Positions 1 to 6,155 of a stretch of DNA of 15,466 nucleotides are shown here, piece after piece. Position 1 is the first letter of the stretch; each line of letters starts with the position of its first letter. The stretch comes from Mageeibacillus sp. UBA1243 (GTDB lineage Bacteria; Bacillota; Clostridia; UBA1212), in NCBI GenBank assembly GCA_002308595.1, contig DBWH01000002.1:1-15466 (forward strand), read 5' to 3'. Made by a program: the position numbers and the translations under genes. Below the pieces are notes generated by a model, which was not told the origin of the DNA, did no database searches, and saw only the letters and a program-made list of their open reading frames with translations.

Positions 1-19
1 GTACATCATCGGGTTTGTT

Positions 20-290
20 CACGAAAAAATAGCTTCAAAATCGCTGGCTTAAGCAAGTCGGGGTCAATCACGCAAAAATAGCTCCAAAATCGAGATTTTG
101 GGCTCTTTACGCAAGTCGCGAAAGAGAAGCTATAATTACCGGCTGTGCTTCAAAAAGCACACAATGGGTCTTGCGACGATTACTTGCGACTTGCTTTGCG
201 CGAGCTCCCCGCTCGCAGTATATACATACAGCTTCGGGGTTGCGCACGCAAAAATAGCTCCCAAATCGAGATTTTGGGCTCTTTACGCAA
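20..290. repeat. Three copies of a palindromic intergenic repeat
   Basis: Copies lie at 69-114 and 245-290. They are 46 bases each and differ at one base (CCAAAATCG versus CCCAAATCG). Each begins CACGCAAAAATAGCTC and ends GGGCTCTTTACGCAA, around the palindromic core CCAAAATCGAGATTTTGG, which can fold into a hairpin. A third, diverged copy at 20-60 keeps the left arm with two mismatches over 24 bases and the final GCAAGTCG, but has lost the right arm. GCAAGTCGC at 111-119 is also inverted as GCGACTTGC at 186-194. There is no transposase and no regular spacing, so this is not a CRISPR array. It most resembles a REP/MITE-like dispersed intergenic element, which is an inference. The left end may extend beyond the window. 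Confidence 0.85.
144..161. repeat. Perfect 7-bp hairpin between repeat copies
   Basis: TGTGCTT and AAGCACA pair around a CAAA loop. A second inverted repeat follows at about 199-215, where GCGAGC and GCTCGC flank TCCCC. Both lie between the two good copies of the 46-base palindromic repeat and may be part of the same composite element. Neither is followed by a T-run, so they are not obvious terminators. Confidence 0.6.
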
Positions 291-560
291 CCTATGAGCA
301 ATCACCGACAGATACATTGTTGACGGTATTCCTCTCTGCAATTCGCGTCAAGAATTTGAAAATTCATGACTTATGCAACACTTATTCTCAAGATTGTTGG
401 ACACATGTTGCTTGAAAAGTAGTATAATCATCTTAACGAACAGTGTCAATACCGACGGAGTTCTTTTATTGCCTTGACGATGACGAAAAAGACTATAAGA
501 TTTGGCGTTGATTATAATAATCTGCGCAGGTGTTAAAAAATCATTATTGGAGGTTAACAA
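291..560. other. Non-coding gap upstream of the surface-gene block
   Basis: I see no supported gene here. Short open frames on both strands overlap each other and the repeats, lack ribosome binding sites and show no recognisable domain. The stretch does contain possible promoter elements for the gene at 561 (see the separate entry) and that gene's GGAGG ribosome binding site at 549-553. Confidence 0.6.
394..501 (+). promoter_or_regulatory. Possible promoters for the C39-peptidase gene
   Basis: A perfect -10 box TATAAT sits at 423-428, but there is no good -35 at 17 bases (the closest are TTGTTG at 394 and TTGGAC at 397). A second candidate pairs TTGACG at 474-479 with TAAGAT at 496-501, 16 bases apart. 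Either would transcribe the gene at 561, leaving a leader of roughly 125 or 55 bases. Which one is used cannot be decided from sequence. Confidence 0.4.
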
Positions 561-3089
561 ATGAAAAGGAAAAAACTATTCTGCATGCTGTTGGCGTTCT
601 TGATGTTGTTTCAAACATACGGCATCAAGATGTTTTCAAACGCCGATGAAAAAGGCCAAGAGAAAACAAGAAACTGTGATTTTGAAAAGTTCCCTGAGGT
701 GGTTTCTTCAGATGACAATGAACATCGCGTGATGAGATTGGATTCTGCAGATGATGATTTGTCGGTAATCAAGTACTACATCGGTGATGGAAAATGTGAA
801 GAAATACTATTTCCGATGCCTGTTAAATACGTTGATTCCGATAACACCGTACGAGATAAAAGCAATAAGCTTGAGGAAAAAGAGTCGGGCTTTTATAATC
901 CCAACAACGACATTAGAACAATCTTCCCTTCCTCGCTTGACAAAGGAATAATCACAACATTTAATGAGTATTCAATTACTGTTACTCCTGTTGTTGGTGA
1001 TTCGTTTATACAAAGCGAGTGCTACATGGAAGATAACACCGTGTATTATGAAGGTGCATATGGCGAAAACACACTGCTTTTGTATAAAGCAACTTTCTGC
1101 GGAAATAAAAGCGACATTCTTCTCCTCGAAAAGCCTGAAACGAACTGTTTTTCTTTTGCAGTTGATGCAGTAAATCTCTCGTTGACTGACATGAACGGAC
1201 AACCGTCTTTATGTGATAAAAAAGGTGGTGTGGTTTTTGCTTTTGACAGCATCTTGGTCTATGATGCAGAAGGCAGGGAAGTTTTTGGCAGTTATATTAT
1301 AGACGAGAATATTGTTACAATTGAAGTTCCTGAAGATTTTTTAAATTCAGACGATACGACATATCCTGTTACTGTTGATCCGAGTATATTTTTATTATCG
1401 CCTGATTATTACGGAACCGCCCGTATTCAAAACACATCTTTGAGCAGCAGTTTATTAGCTACCGGTGGTGTTTTCTCAAGCAGTGATAAAATCGATTTGG
1501 GAACGATAACATCATCTAACTGTCAAAGGACACTTATTGGTTTTCCGGGGTTAAAACAGATTCTCCCGGAATCCGCAAGTGATATTGAATCTGCAAGCCT
1601 TCTGCTTTATAGAAGAGCCGCTCATAACCAAAGTACATACGTGTATGTTTATGCACGCCCATGTACAGCACACTGGTATATCGGGCAGTCTGTTTCTGCA
1701 GCCTTGTATTATAATTACTATTGCAGCCTGTACACAAACGCTAATCGGGCTCAATCAAAAGTCAATGCAAATGCGAATGCAACCGGAAGTAATTCGTTCA
1801 ATATAAAGGATGCCGTTTTGGCATGGCAAGCGGGACAATACTGCTTTGAAAACGAGGTTGGCGGCTTCAATATTGCGTTGTCAGATGAAACACATACAGT
1901 CAAGTTTCACGGTGCGACTACAGCAACTGCGAATAAAACTCCGAGGCTGACGTTAACATTAAAATCAGCAACAGTTCAGGACGGTGTATATATGATTTCC
2001 CCCTATCTAAGTGCCACTGATGTGTCGCCTTATACCATGGGAGTATCTTCGACTTACGGTACTGTTATTAACTCGTTCAACGTTGGTGCATATAGTTATC
2101 CCGCAGGGAAAACAAGTTGGATCGTTGATCCTTGTTCTCTCTTCAAAATTAAAAAACTCAGCGGCTCAACAAACGGGTATACGATAGTTAATGCTTCGTC
2201 AGGCAAGTATCTTACTCAGGTAAGTACTATACTAACTTACAGTACAACACTTACAACTGGAACAGTGTGGTATTTTCTTAATCTCAACGGAAAATACTAT
2301 ATTATAAGTGAAGGAATGTATTTGCTTGGCTGTAGCAATCCTTCACAACAGAACAGCGCTGTTACTTTAATCAGCCCTAATGGACAAAATGAAGTCTTAT
2401 GGAATTTGAAGTTTTATATGTTGGATGTGGAACATAAAGCACAACCGTCTTGGACTACTTGCGGACCAACATCAGTATGGATGATTCTCAATTATTTTGG
2501 TGTAGATTTAACAGGTATCGGAATGAGAAATCCTGATAATATAAACTATGGCACGGGTAGTCCATATGCAGAAGAATACAAATACGGGTCAGTACTTGGT
2601 GGTTATAATGAATACATCAGAGAGATTGGGCAGTATTATTCCGGAAACTATTCATCATATGGACGAGAGCACGTTTGTGCGGCTATTAATCACTATTATC
2701 CGGGGCATTACAGCAATTGGCAAGCTCCTTGTTTCCCTGAAGGCTGTACTTACTCTGAAATGCGAGATATAGTAGAGTATAACATAAGAACCGGTTACCC
2801 AATTGCTGTATTGGTTTCTTTTAGCAATCCTGCCAATTATCCATTTACAAACAGTGAACCCGGGCATTTTCTTGTGCTATGCGGATTATATACAGATTCA
2901 TCCGGCGTCGACAGAGTGATTGTTGCGGACCCTTATCCTACATCGGACCCGAACTTTGTTGATCTGTATGATAGTCATTCTGGAAATCCAAGAAATCCAA
3001 CTCCTGCATACGTTGATTTCCCACTTTCAGACCTGTGGGATATAACTGTGGCAAGAAGTATGATATGTAACAGCTATACGATTCCGTAA
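561..3089 (+). CDS. Secreted DNRLRE / ricin-like / C39-family cysteine peptidase
   Basis: This 842-residue protein starts at ATG after TTGGAGGTTAACAA, a strong ribosome binding site. It has a basic N-terminus and hydrophobic signal segment (residues 1-28). A poorly recognisable region runs to about 265. Residues 267-470 resemble a DNRLRE-type beta-sandwich: the YPVTVDPSI entry, alternating hydrophobic strands, then AVLAWQAGQ and a final PRLTLTL strand. About 473-618 looks like a ricin-type beta-trefoil (repeated YTIVNASSGKYL-like strands). The C-terminus, about 620-840, matches C39-like peptidases: Gln628 and Cys634 in QPSWTTCGPTS, His769 in GHFLVLCG and Asp790 in VADPYP. The expected role is an extracellular or surface cysteine peptidase, with the middle modules binding glycan or protein. 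The substrate is unknown. There is no leader-peptide ABC transporter nearby, so a bacteriocin-processing role is not supported. Its codons are AT-richer than those of the dcw genes. A stop at 3089, 29 bases before the next start, suggests co-transcription. Confidence 0.8.
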   Translation: MKRKKLFCMLLAFLMLFQTYGIKMFSNADEKGQEKTRNCDFEKFPEVVSSDDNEHRVMRLDSADDDLSVIKYYIGDGKCEEILFPMPVKYVDSDNTVRDKSNKLEEKESGFYNPNNDIRTIFPSSLDKGIITTFNEYSITVTPVVGDSFIQSECYMEDNTVYYEGAYGENTLLLYKATFCGNKSDILLLEKPETNCFSFAVDAVNLSLTDMNGQPSLCDKKGGVVFAFDSILVYDAEGREVFGSYIIDENIVTIEVPEDFLNSDDTTYPVTVDPSIFLLSPDYYGTARIQNTSLSSSLLATGGVFSSSDKIDLGTITSSNCQRTLIGFPGLKQILPESASDIESASLLLYRRAAHNQSTYVYVYARPCTAHWYIGQSVSAALYYNYYCSLYTNANRAQSKVNANANATGSNSFNIKDAVLAWQAGQYCFENEVGGFNIALSDETHTVKFHGATTATANKTPRLTLTLKSATVQDGVYMISPYLSATDVSPYTMGVSSTYGTVINSFNVGAYSYPAGKTSWIVDPCSLFKIKKLSGSTNGYTIVNASSGKYLTQVSTILTYSTTLTTGTVWYFLNLNGKYYIISEGMYLLGCSNPSQQNSAVTLISPNGQNEVLWNLKFYMLDVEHKAQPSWTTCGPTSVWMILNYFGVDLTGIGMRNPDNINYGTGSPYAEEYKYGSVLGGYNEYIREIGQYYSGNYSSYGREHVCAAINHYYPGHYSNWQAPCFPEGCTYSEMRDIVEYNIRTGYPIAVLVSFSNPANYPFTNSEPGHFLVLCGLYTDSSGVDRVIVADPYPTSDPNFVDLYDSHSGNPRNPTPAYVDFPLSDLWDITVARSMICNSYTIP

Positions 3090-3118
3090 ACAGACGAAAA
3101 GAATGAGAGGTGTTTTAT

Positions 3119-4543
3119 ATGAAAATAGCTAAAATTGCAGTTCTGATTTTGACCATATGTTCACTCCTTATAACCGAAGCAATAGGAGTTTGTGCCGAAA
3201 CAACCGAACTCACTAAGACCGTTGCCGAAGAACTCATTTCGGAGTTTATAGACATCAGGAATTCCATGGGATTGTATTTCGGATGGTATAACGGTGGCAC
3301 GTCACAAGATTATCTAAAAAACGGTAATATTCCTGCGTCGGATATTGCGGAGGGACATCTCAACACTGAGATGGGTCAGTTTTGTAAGTACATAAAGGTG
3401 AAAGAAGGATACAGTCCGGAAGAAGTTAAACAGAAAATCAGGTCACTTTTTACAAGCGATTTAGCTGAAAAAATCATTACTGACGGTGAGAGTTTTTTCT
3501 TGCGGTACTATCAGGAAAACGGAGAATGGTACTATGAGCGGTATCAGGGCGGCAGAATTTATAGTTACAATGAAGGAGACCGTCAGAACGCGTATTTTGA
3601 GCTGTCAGAGGTTAAGAACCTTGTTATCATTGAGTCAAATGAACAAAGCGCTTTAGTGTCGGTTCCCGTGCATCGCTTTTACGATGAAAACGATGGCGAG
3701 AAGGAGGAAGCAAGGCTATTGACGGATGTATTATTCAGCTTGAGTTTTATTGACGGTAAGTGGAAGATAGCCGAAGTAGACTTTGCCAATATGCTTTTCC
3801 GCGCTGACAGTAAAAAAACCGCACAGTCAAGTCTTACGGAAGAAACGGTGAGAGAAGGTCTTATAGCTCTTGTCAGTGATCTTTACAGTTTGACTATGCT
3901 GGACGCGGAATGCAGATATGACACATACAGCCCTTCATATAAGGATTACCGCCATCCTTACAAGAAAATTGAAGGTAATGTGTATGCGCCGTTGGAAGGA
4001 AATTTGTCAGATCCGGCCACATGGTACAATTATGCTGAGAAGTTCTGCTCGCCTGAGGTCGCAGGTTATTTGCTTAACCACATTTTCTCAAATAGCGAAT
4101 CTCAGATAAGGGTTTTTGGTAATAACGTGTATTATCTCTTCTTTGCAGAGTTTAACCACTATGATCAGGATCGTTCGGAAATGATGAACACGTACAGTCT
4201 TAAGAGTGCATTGACGAATGCAATAACAATTGAGCATTTATCCGGCACCAAGGCTATCGCGAGTGTTTCGTGCACTATAAAACCTCAGGCAAATCGCGAC
4301 AGTAAAACCGTAACGCTTACACTTCAATATGAGAAGGGCGATGATGGTTGGAAGATTGTAAACACAGGGTTTATCGACACTTTGGATAGCGAAGTATATG
4401 CGTTGAGAGGCAACGGGGTTTTTGCACAATTGATTCCTGACAGGAATGTGAACCCAGGGACCGGAGACAAAGGTTTGTTTGTGATTGTTGCCGCGGCATT
4501 AGCCCTGGTTATTATTTTGCCGAGAAAAAAACGGCCTGAATGA
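3119..4543 (+). CDS. Predicted cell-wall-anchored protein with two similar halves and NPxTG tail
   Basis: I chose ATG 3119 (474 residues) because GAGAGG at 3105-3110 lies 8 bases before it. The in-frame GTG at 3110 overlaps that site. The N-terminus has a signal peptide (about residues 1-26). Two related alpha/beta halves follow, about 30-230 and 240-435. Each opens with a helical stretch (EELISEFIDI, REGLIALVSD) and ends with a strand of the type DGKWKIAEVDF or DGWKIVNTGFID. This recalls IseA/YoeB-like inhibitors of peptidoglycan endopeptidases, but the resemblance is weak and is inference. The C-terminus shows NPGTG at 445-449, a hydrophobic segment at about 453-468 and RKKR, which is the layout of a sortase sorting signal. 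The gene probably shares a transcript with the upstream peptidase gene, and a truncated relative lies just downstream. Surface location is well supported, but biochemical role is unknown. Confidence 0.75.
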   Translation: MKIAKIAVLILTICSLLITEAIGVCAETTELTKTVAEELISEFIDIRNSMGLYFGWYNGGTSQDYLKNGNIPASDIAEGHLNTEMGQFCKYIKVKEGYSPEEVKQKIRSLFTSDLAEKIITDGESFFLRYYQENGEWYYERYQGGRIYSYNEGDRQNAYFELSEVKNLVIIESNEQSALVSVPVHRFYDENDGEKEEARLLTDVLFSLSFIDGKWKIAEVDFANMLFRADSKKTAQSSLTEETVREGLIALVSDLYSLTMLDAECRYDTYSPSYKDYRHPYKKIEGNVYAPLEGNLSDPATWYNYAEKFCSPEVAGYLLNHIFSNSESQIRVFGNNVYYLFFAEFNHYDQDRSEMMNTYSLKSALTNAITIEHLSGTKAIASVSCTIKPQANRDSKTVTLTLQYEKGDDGWKIVNTGFIDTLDSEVYALRGNGVFAQLIPDRNVNPGTGDKGLFVIVAAALALVIILPRKKRPE

Positions 4544-4552
4544 TTGTTCAGG
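4535..4552 (+). other. Small inverted repeat over the stop codon of the surface-protein gene
   Basis: CCTGAA and TTCAGG pair around TGATTG, which includes the stop codon at 4541-4543. No T-run follows, so it is unlikely to be an intrinsic terminator. It may only slow 3'-end decay of the transcript, or be chance. Confidence 0.3.
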
Positions 4553-4578
4553 ATGAATACTATAGAAAAGATTTCTAA

Positions 4579-4950
4579 AGAGAGGATGTAAAGAATTATG
4601 ATTGTTCGGCTGAGTTTTCTCCGAAGAAAGTAACGTTAGACAGAATCTCGGTGAACAGAATTGCTCCGGACCGCGCAGTAGTGAATTTCTTATTCCCGGT
4701 ATCCGGACTGGGAGGCGGTGATTATAACTATTGCAAGAAAACTTTGCCGCTTGAGATCGAGCTTTCAAAGACAGCTGACGGATGGAGAGTATCGGGAGGC
4801 GATTTCATAGATAAGCTTGACGCCGAATTCAGTTCTGCAATTATCAGGAATCCGGGCACCGGAGGTTTTAACGTAACCCCAATCCTGTTAGCCTGTGTTC
4901 TCCTGCTGACTGTTATGAAAAAAAGAAGCAGCGTTTCTGACGCAAAATGA
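4579..4950 (+). pseudogene. 5'-truncated relative of the NPxTG-tailed surface protein
   Basis: The frame is open from 4579, just after a stop at 4576-4578. It reads through AEFSPKKVTLDRISVNRIA to the stop at 4950. It aligns with the last third of the preceding gene: LPLEIELSKTADGWRVSGGDFIDKL corresponds to TLTLQYEKGDDGWKIVNTGFIDTL. It also ends with the same tail type, NPGTG, a hydrophobic segment and KKR. There is no signal peptide, and no ATG with a ribosome binding site in this frame. The first usable codon, GTG 4651 (99 residues), lies inside the conserved domain and has no Shine-Dalgarno. A 10-base direct repeat, ATGATTGTTC, at 4540-4549 and 4598-4607 spans the junction. The simplest reading is the remnant of a tandem duplicate that lost its front. 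A functional short protein from 4651 is possible but unlikely. Confidence 0.7.
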
Positions 4951-5029
4951 CATCCTCAGGTTGCGGAAAATGTTTTAAACCGCTGCTGCGAAGGCAGTAA
5001 CCGAATAAAAAAACGCAGCGGCAAGGCTC

Positions 5030-5077
5030 CCGTTCCGGCATTTATTCTCAAAAATAACTGCCGGAACGGATTTTTTT
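5030..5077 (+). terminator. Strong rho-independent terminator closing the surface-gene block
   Basis: CCGTTCCGGCA (5030-5040) and TGCCGGAACGG (5059-5069) form a perfect 11-bp stem around an AT-rich 18-base loop. A and seven T follow (5070-5077). Weaker complementarity between CCGCTGC around 4979 and GCAGCGG around 5015 lies just upstream. It separates transcription of the truncated surface gene from the dcw promoter that begins about 30 bases later. Confidence 0.9.
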
Positions 5078-5108
5078 GTCTTTTTCGCAAATTTTCCCCA
5101 AAAAGGTA

Positions 5109-5137
5109 TTGACAGACATTTTTTTGTTTGTTAAAAT
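5109..5137 (+). promoter_or_regulatory. Sigma-A type promoter of the dcw operon
   Basis: The -35 box TTGACA (5109-5114) matches consensus exactly and is separated by 17 bases, rich in T, from TAAAAT (5132-5137). Transcription would start near 5143-5146. That leaves about 520 bases of untranslated leader before mraZ, far longer than translation requires. I saw no convincing pair of TGGG/GTGG-type MraZ boxes next to it, so autoregulation by MraZ is not visible here. Confidence 0.8.
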
Positions 5138-5267
5138 CCGGTTGTACCCCATTTTTGACCACGGAGTGACATTTTCTCCCAAAAACTGGCGGTGCATTCC
5201 CTTTTACTTATGATAAAATCCGTTGAAAGACGGATCAGTCGACAAATGATATTCCTTCACGCCGTAT

Positions 5268-5289
5268 CGGGAGTCCGAAAGGGCTCCCG
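5268..5289 (+). promoter_or_regulatory. GNRA-capped hairpin in the mraZ leader
   Basis: CGGGAGTCC (5268-5276) pairs with GGGCTCCCG (5281-5289) through one G-U wobble, with a GAAA tetraloop at 5277-5280. GAAA loops often dock into receptors elsewhere in a folded RNA, which would fit the larger structured element. No T-run follows, so it is not a terminator. Confidence 0.7.
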
Positions 5290-5328
5290 GCCAGGGTGAG
5301 AATCTGACAGCCAAAGACCCTTTTACAG

Positions 5329-5429
5329 GGAAACATACATAAGATAAAGCTCGAAAGAGTTATTTACAAATGACAAAGCCCTTGAAGGGCGAATTTACCT
5401 AAGATTAGTCTCGCATAGAGAATGTTTCC
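5329..5429 (+). promoter_or_regulatory. Multibranch domain in the mraZ leader
   Basis: GGAAACAT (5329-5336) and ATGTTTCC (5422-5429) are perfectly complementary over 8 bp. They enclose three consecutive small hairpins with GAAA, TTGA and GCATA loops, joined by TTTAC..A.GA linkers. A closing helix exactly around three modules is hard to explain by chance and supports a real four-way or larger junction. Confidence 0.65.
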
Positions 5430-5481
5430 AAGGGCAGGAAACAAGGCCGGGACCCGCCTCAAGGGGTCCGAACCGTTCATA

Positions 5482-5500
5482 AGGCGGCCTGAGGTCGCCT
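5482..5500 (+). promoter_or_regulatory. 8-bp hairpin in the second half of the mraZ leader
   Basis: AGGCGGCC (5482-5489) pairs with GGTCGCCT (5493-5500) through one G-U pair around TGA. A neighbouring GGACCC/GGGTCC stem at 5450-5455 and 5464-5469, and CCCG/CGGG at 5511-5522, form a run of three GC-rich hairpins between the two groups of modules. Confidence 0.65.
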
Positions 5501-5582
5501 GAAATAAATTCCCGCTTGCGGGGTTACAAAAGATAAAGCCTTCGGGCACAAGTACAAAAGAATTTACATACCAAAGAAAAGC

Positions 5583-5633
5583 TTCCGGCGGATTAAAGTT
5601 CCCGAGCCAAAAGGCCCCTGAACACCGCCGGAA
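5583..5633 (+). promoter_or_regulatory. Long hairpin directly upstream of mraZ
   Basis: TTCCGGCGG (5583-5591) and CCGCCGGAA (5625-5633) form a perfect 9-bp stem. Inside it GTTC/GAAC (5598-5601 with 5620-5623) and GCC/GGC around AAAA continue the helix with internal loops. It ends 19 bases before the AGAGGA ribosome binding site of mraZ and lacks a T-run, so effects on translation or RNA stability are likelier than termination. Confidence 0.7.
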
Positions 5634-5666
5634 AAGAGGCTATAGAGGGATCAGAGGACGAAAGTG

Positions 5667-6122
5667 ATGCTCAGCGGTATTTACGAAAACTCAATAGACG
5701 CGAAGAACCGCATTGTCGTTCCGCAGGAGCTGAGATCACAGATCGTCAACGAGAACGGCGAAGTATGGCTCACATACAGTCCTGACGCATGCGTGAGGGT
5801 TTACTCCTGCGAGGTTTATGACAGCCTTGTGGAAAAAATCGCCAAGGCGCAGTCCGAGGGCCGCGACACAAGAGCGATGCAGATACTTTTCATTAAGCCT
5901 GCGCGCAAGGTGGTGCTTGACGCCGGCGGAAGGGTGTTCCTTTCGAGCGATATGCGCGACAGAGCCAAAATTACCGACTCGGGCGAGGGCAAAATCGAAA
6001 CAGCGGTGGTAGGAAACATAGACCACCTTGAGATATGGCTGAAAGCCGAGCTCAATGCCCAGACGCAGGCAATCACGGAGGAAATGGGCTTCTCAGAGCT
6101 CAGATCCATTGGTCTTACCTGA
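5667..6122 (+). CDS. mraZ: Transcriptional regulator / division protein MraZ
   Basis: MraZ is a ring-forming, AbrB-like DNA-binding protein that heads most dcw clusters and controls its own operon. This copy has 151 residues from ATG 5667, near the usual length of about 145-150. It carries two copies of the family signature: DAKNR at residues 11-15 (normally DxKGR) and DAGGR at 85-89. The N-terminus MLSGIYENSIDAKNR is typical. ATG 5667 is preferred because AGAGGA (5653-5658) is 8 bases upstream, but GTG 5664 is an in-frame alternative. It is the first gene after the long structured leader, and rsmH follows 33 bases after its stop. The Gly to Asn change in the first motif is a mild departure. 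Confidence 0.95.
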   Translation: MLSGIYENSIDAKNRIVVPQELRSQIVNENGEVWLTYSPDACVRVYSCEVYDSLVEKIAKAQSEGRDTRAMQILFIKPARKVVLDAGGRVFLSSDMRDRAKITDSGEGKIETAVVGNIDHLEIWLKAELNAQTQAITEEMGFSELRSIGLT

Positions 6123-6155
6123 TAAGGTCAGCGCCTGCGGGAAAGGGTATTGGCG

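Larger units (their letters stand above)
5203..5591 (+). repeat. Six copies of a TTTAC-N3-4-GATAAA-hairpin module
   Basis: The modules start at 5203, 5336, 5363, 5394, 5524 and 5563. Each has (T)TTAC or TAC, then a few bases, then GATAAA or a variant (GACAAA, GATTAG, CAAAGAAAA), then at once a short stem. The stems and loops are ATCCGT/ACGGAT with TGAAAG, GCTC/GAGT with GAAA, GCCC/GGGC with TTGA, TCTC/GAGA with GCATA, GCC/GGC with TTCG, and finally the 9-bp TTCCGGCGG stem. The stem sequences differ while the linkers are conserved. That suggests structure is kept in the stems and sequence in the linkers, as expected for repeated binding sites for a protein or RNA. The sixth copy is the most diverged. 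Confidence 0.65.
5143..5663 (+). ncRNA. Large structured leader RNA candidate upstream of mraZ
   Basis: These roughly 520 bases have no open frame of note and are dense in inverted repeats. In order: a six-base stem at 5218-5235; a 9-bp GAAA-capped hairpin at 5268-5289; a multibranch domain closed by GGAAACAT/ATGTTTCC (5329-5336 with 5422-5429) holding three small hairpins; stems at 5450-5469, 5482-5500 and 5511-5522; a UUCG mini-hairpin at 5538-5547; and a long hairpin closed by TTCCGGCGG/CCGCCGGAA (5583-5633). Unpaired linkers repeat the pattern TTTAC..A.GATAAA. It could be a cis-acting leader of the dcw operon, or a separate RNA processed from it. Features of RNase P RNA, tmRNA, 6S RNA, T-box and the common riboswitches were looked for and not found. 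The pairings were found by eye, and tertiary structure and function are unknown. Confidence 0.65.

Noticed and set aside
98..415. Open frame of 105 codons on the + strand
   Set aside because: It is built from the palindromic repeats, has no ribosome binding site or domain, and competes with an open frame on the opposite strand.
561..3089. Bacteriocin-processing system suggested by the C39 domain
   Set aside because: There is no ABC transporter, no double-Gly leader peptide gene and no immunity gene nearby; the protein is exported and carries adhesion-like modules.
4651..4950. Intact small membrane protein gene starting at GTG 4651
   Set aside because: The homologous frame extends upstream of this codon, no ribosome binding site precedes it, and the signal peptide is missing, so a gene remnant fits better.
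5209..5219. Second promoter -10 box (TATGAT/TAAAAT) inside the leader
   Set aside because: No matching -35 is present, and the bases are explained as the first copy of the repeated linker module.
5143..5663. Known RNA (RNase P RNA, tmRNA, T-box, common riboswitch)
   Set aside because: None of the conserved cores that I can recognise by eye is present. A covariance-model search is still needed to exclude less familiar families.
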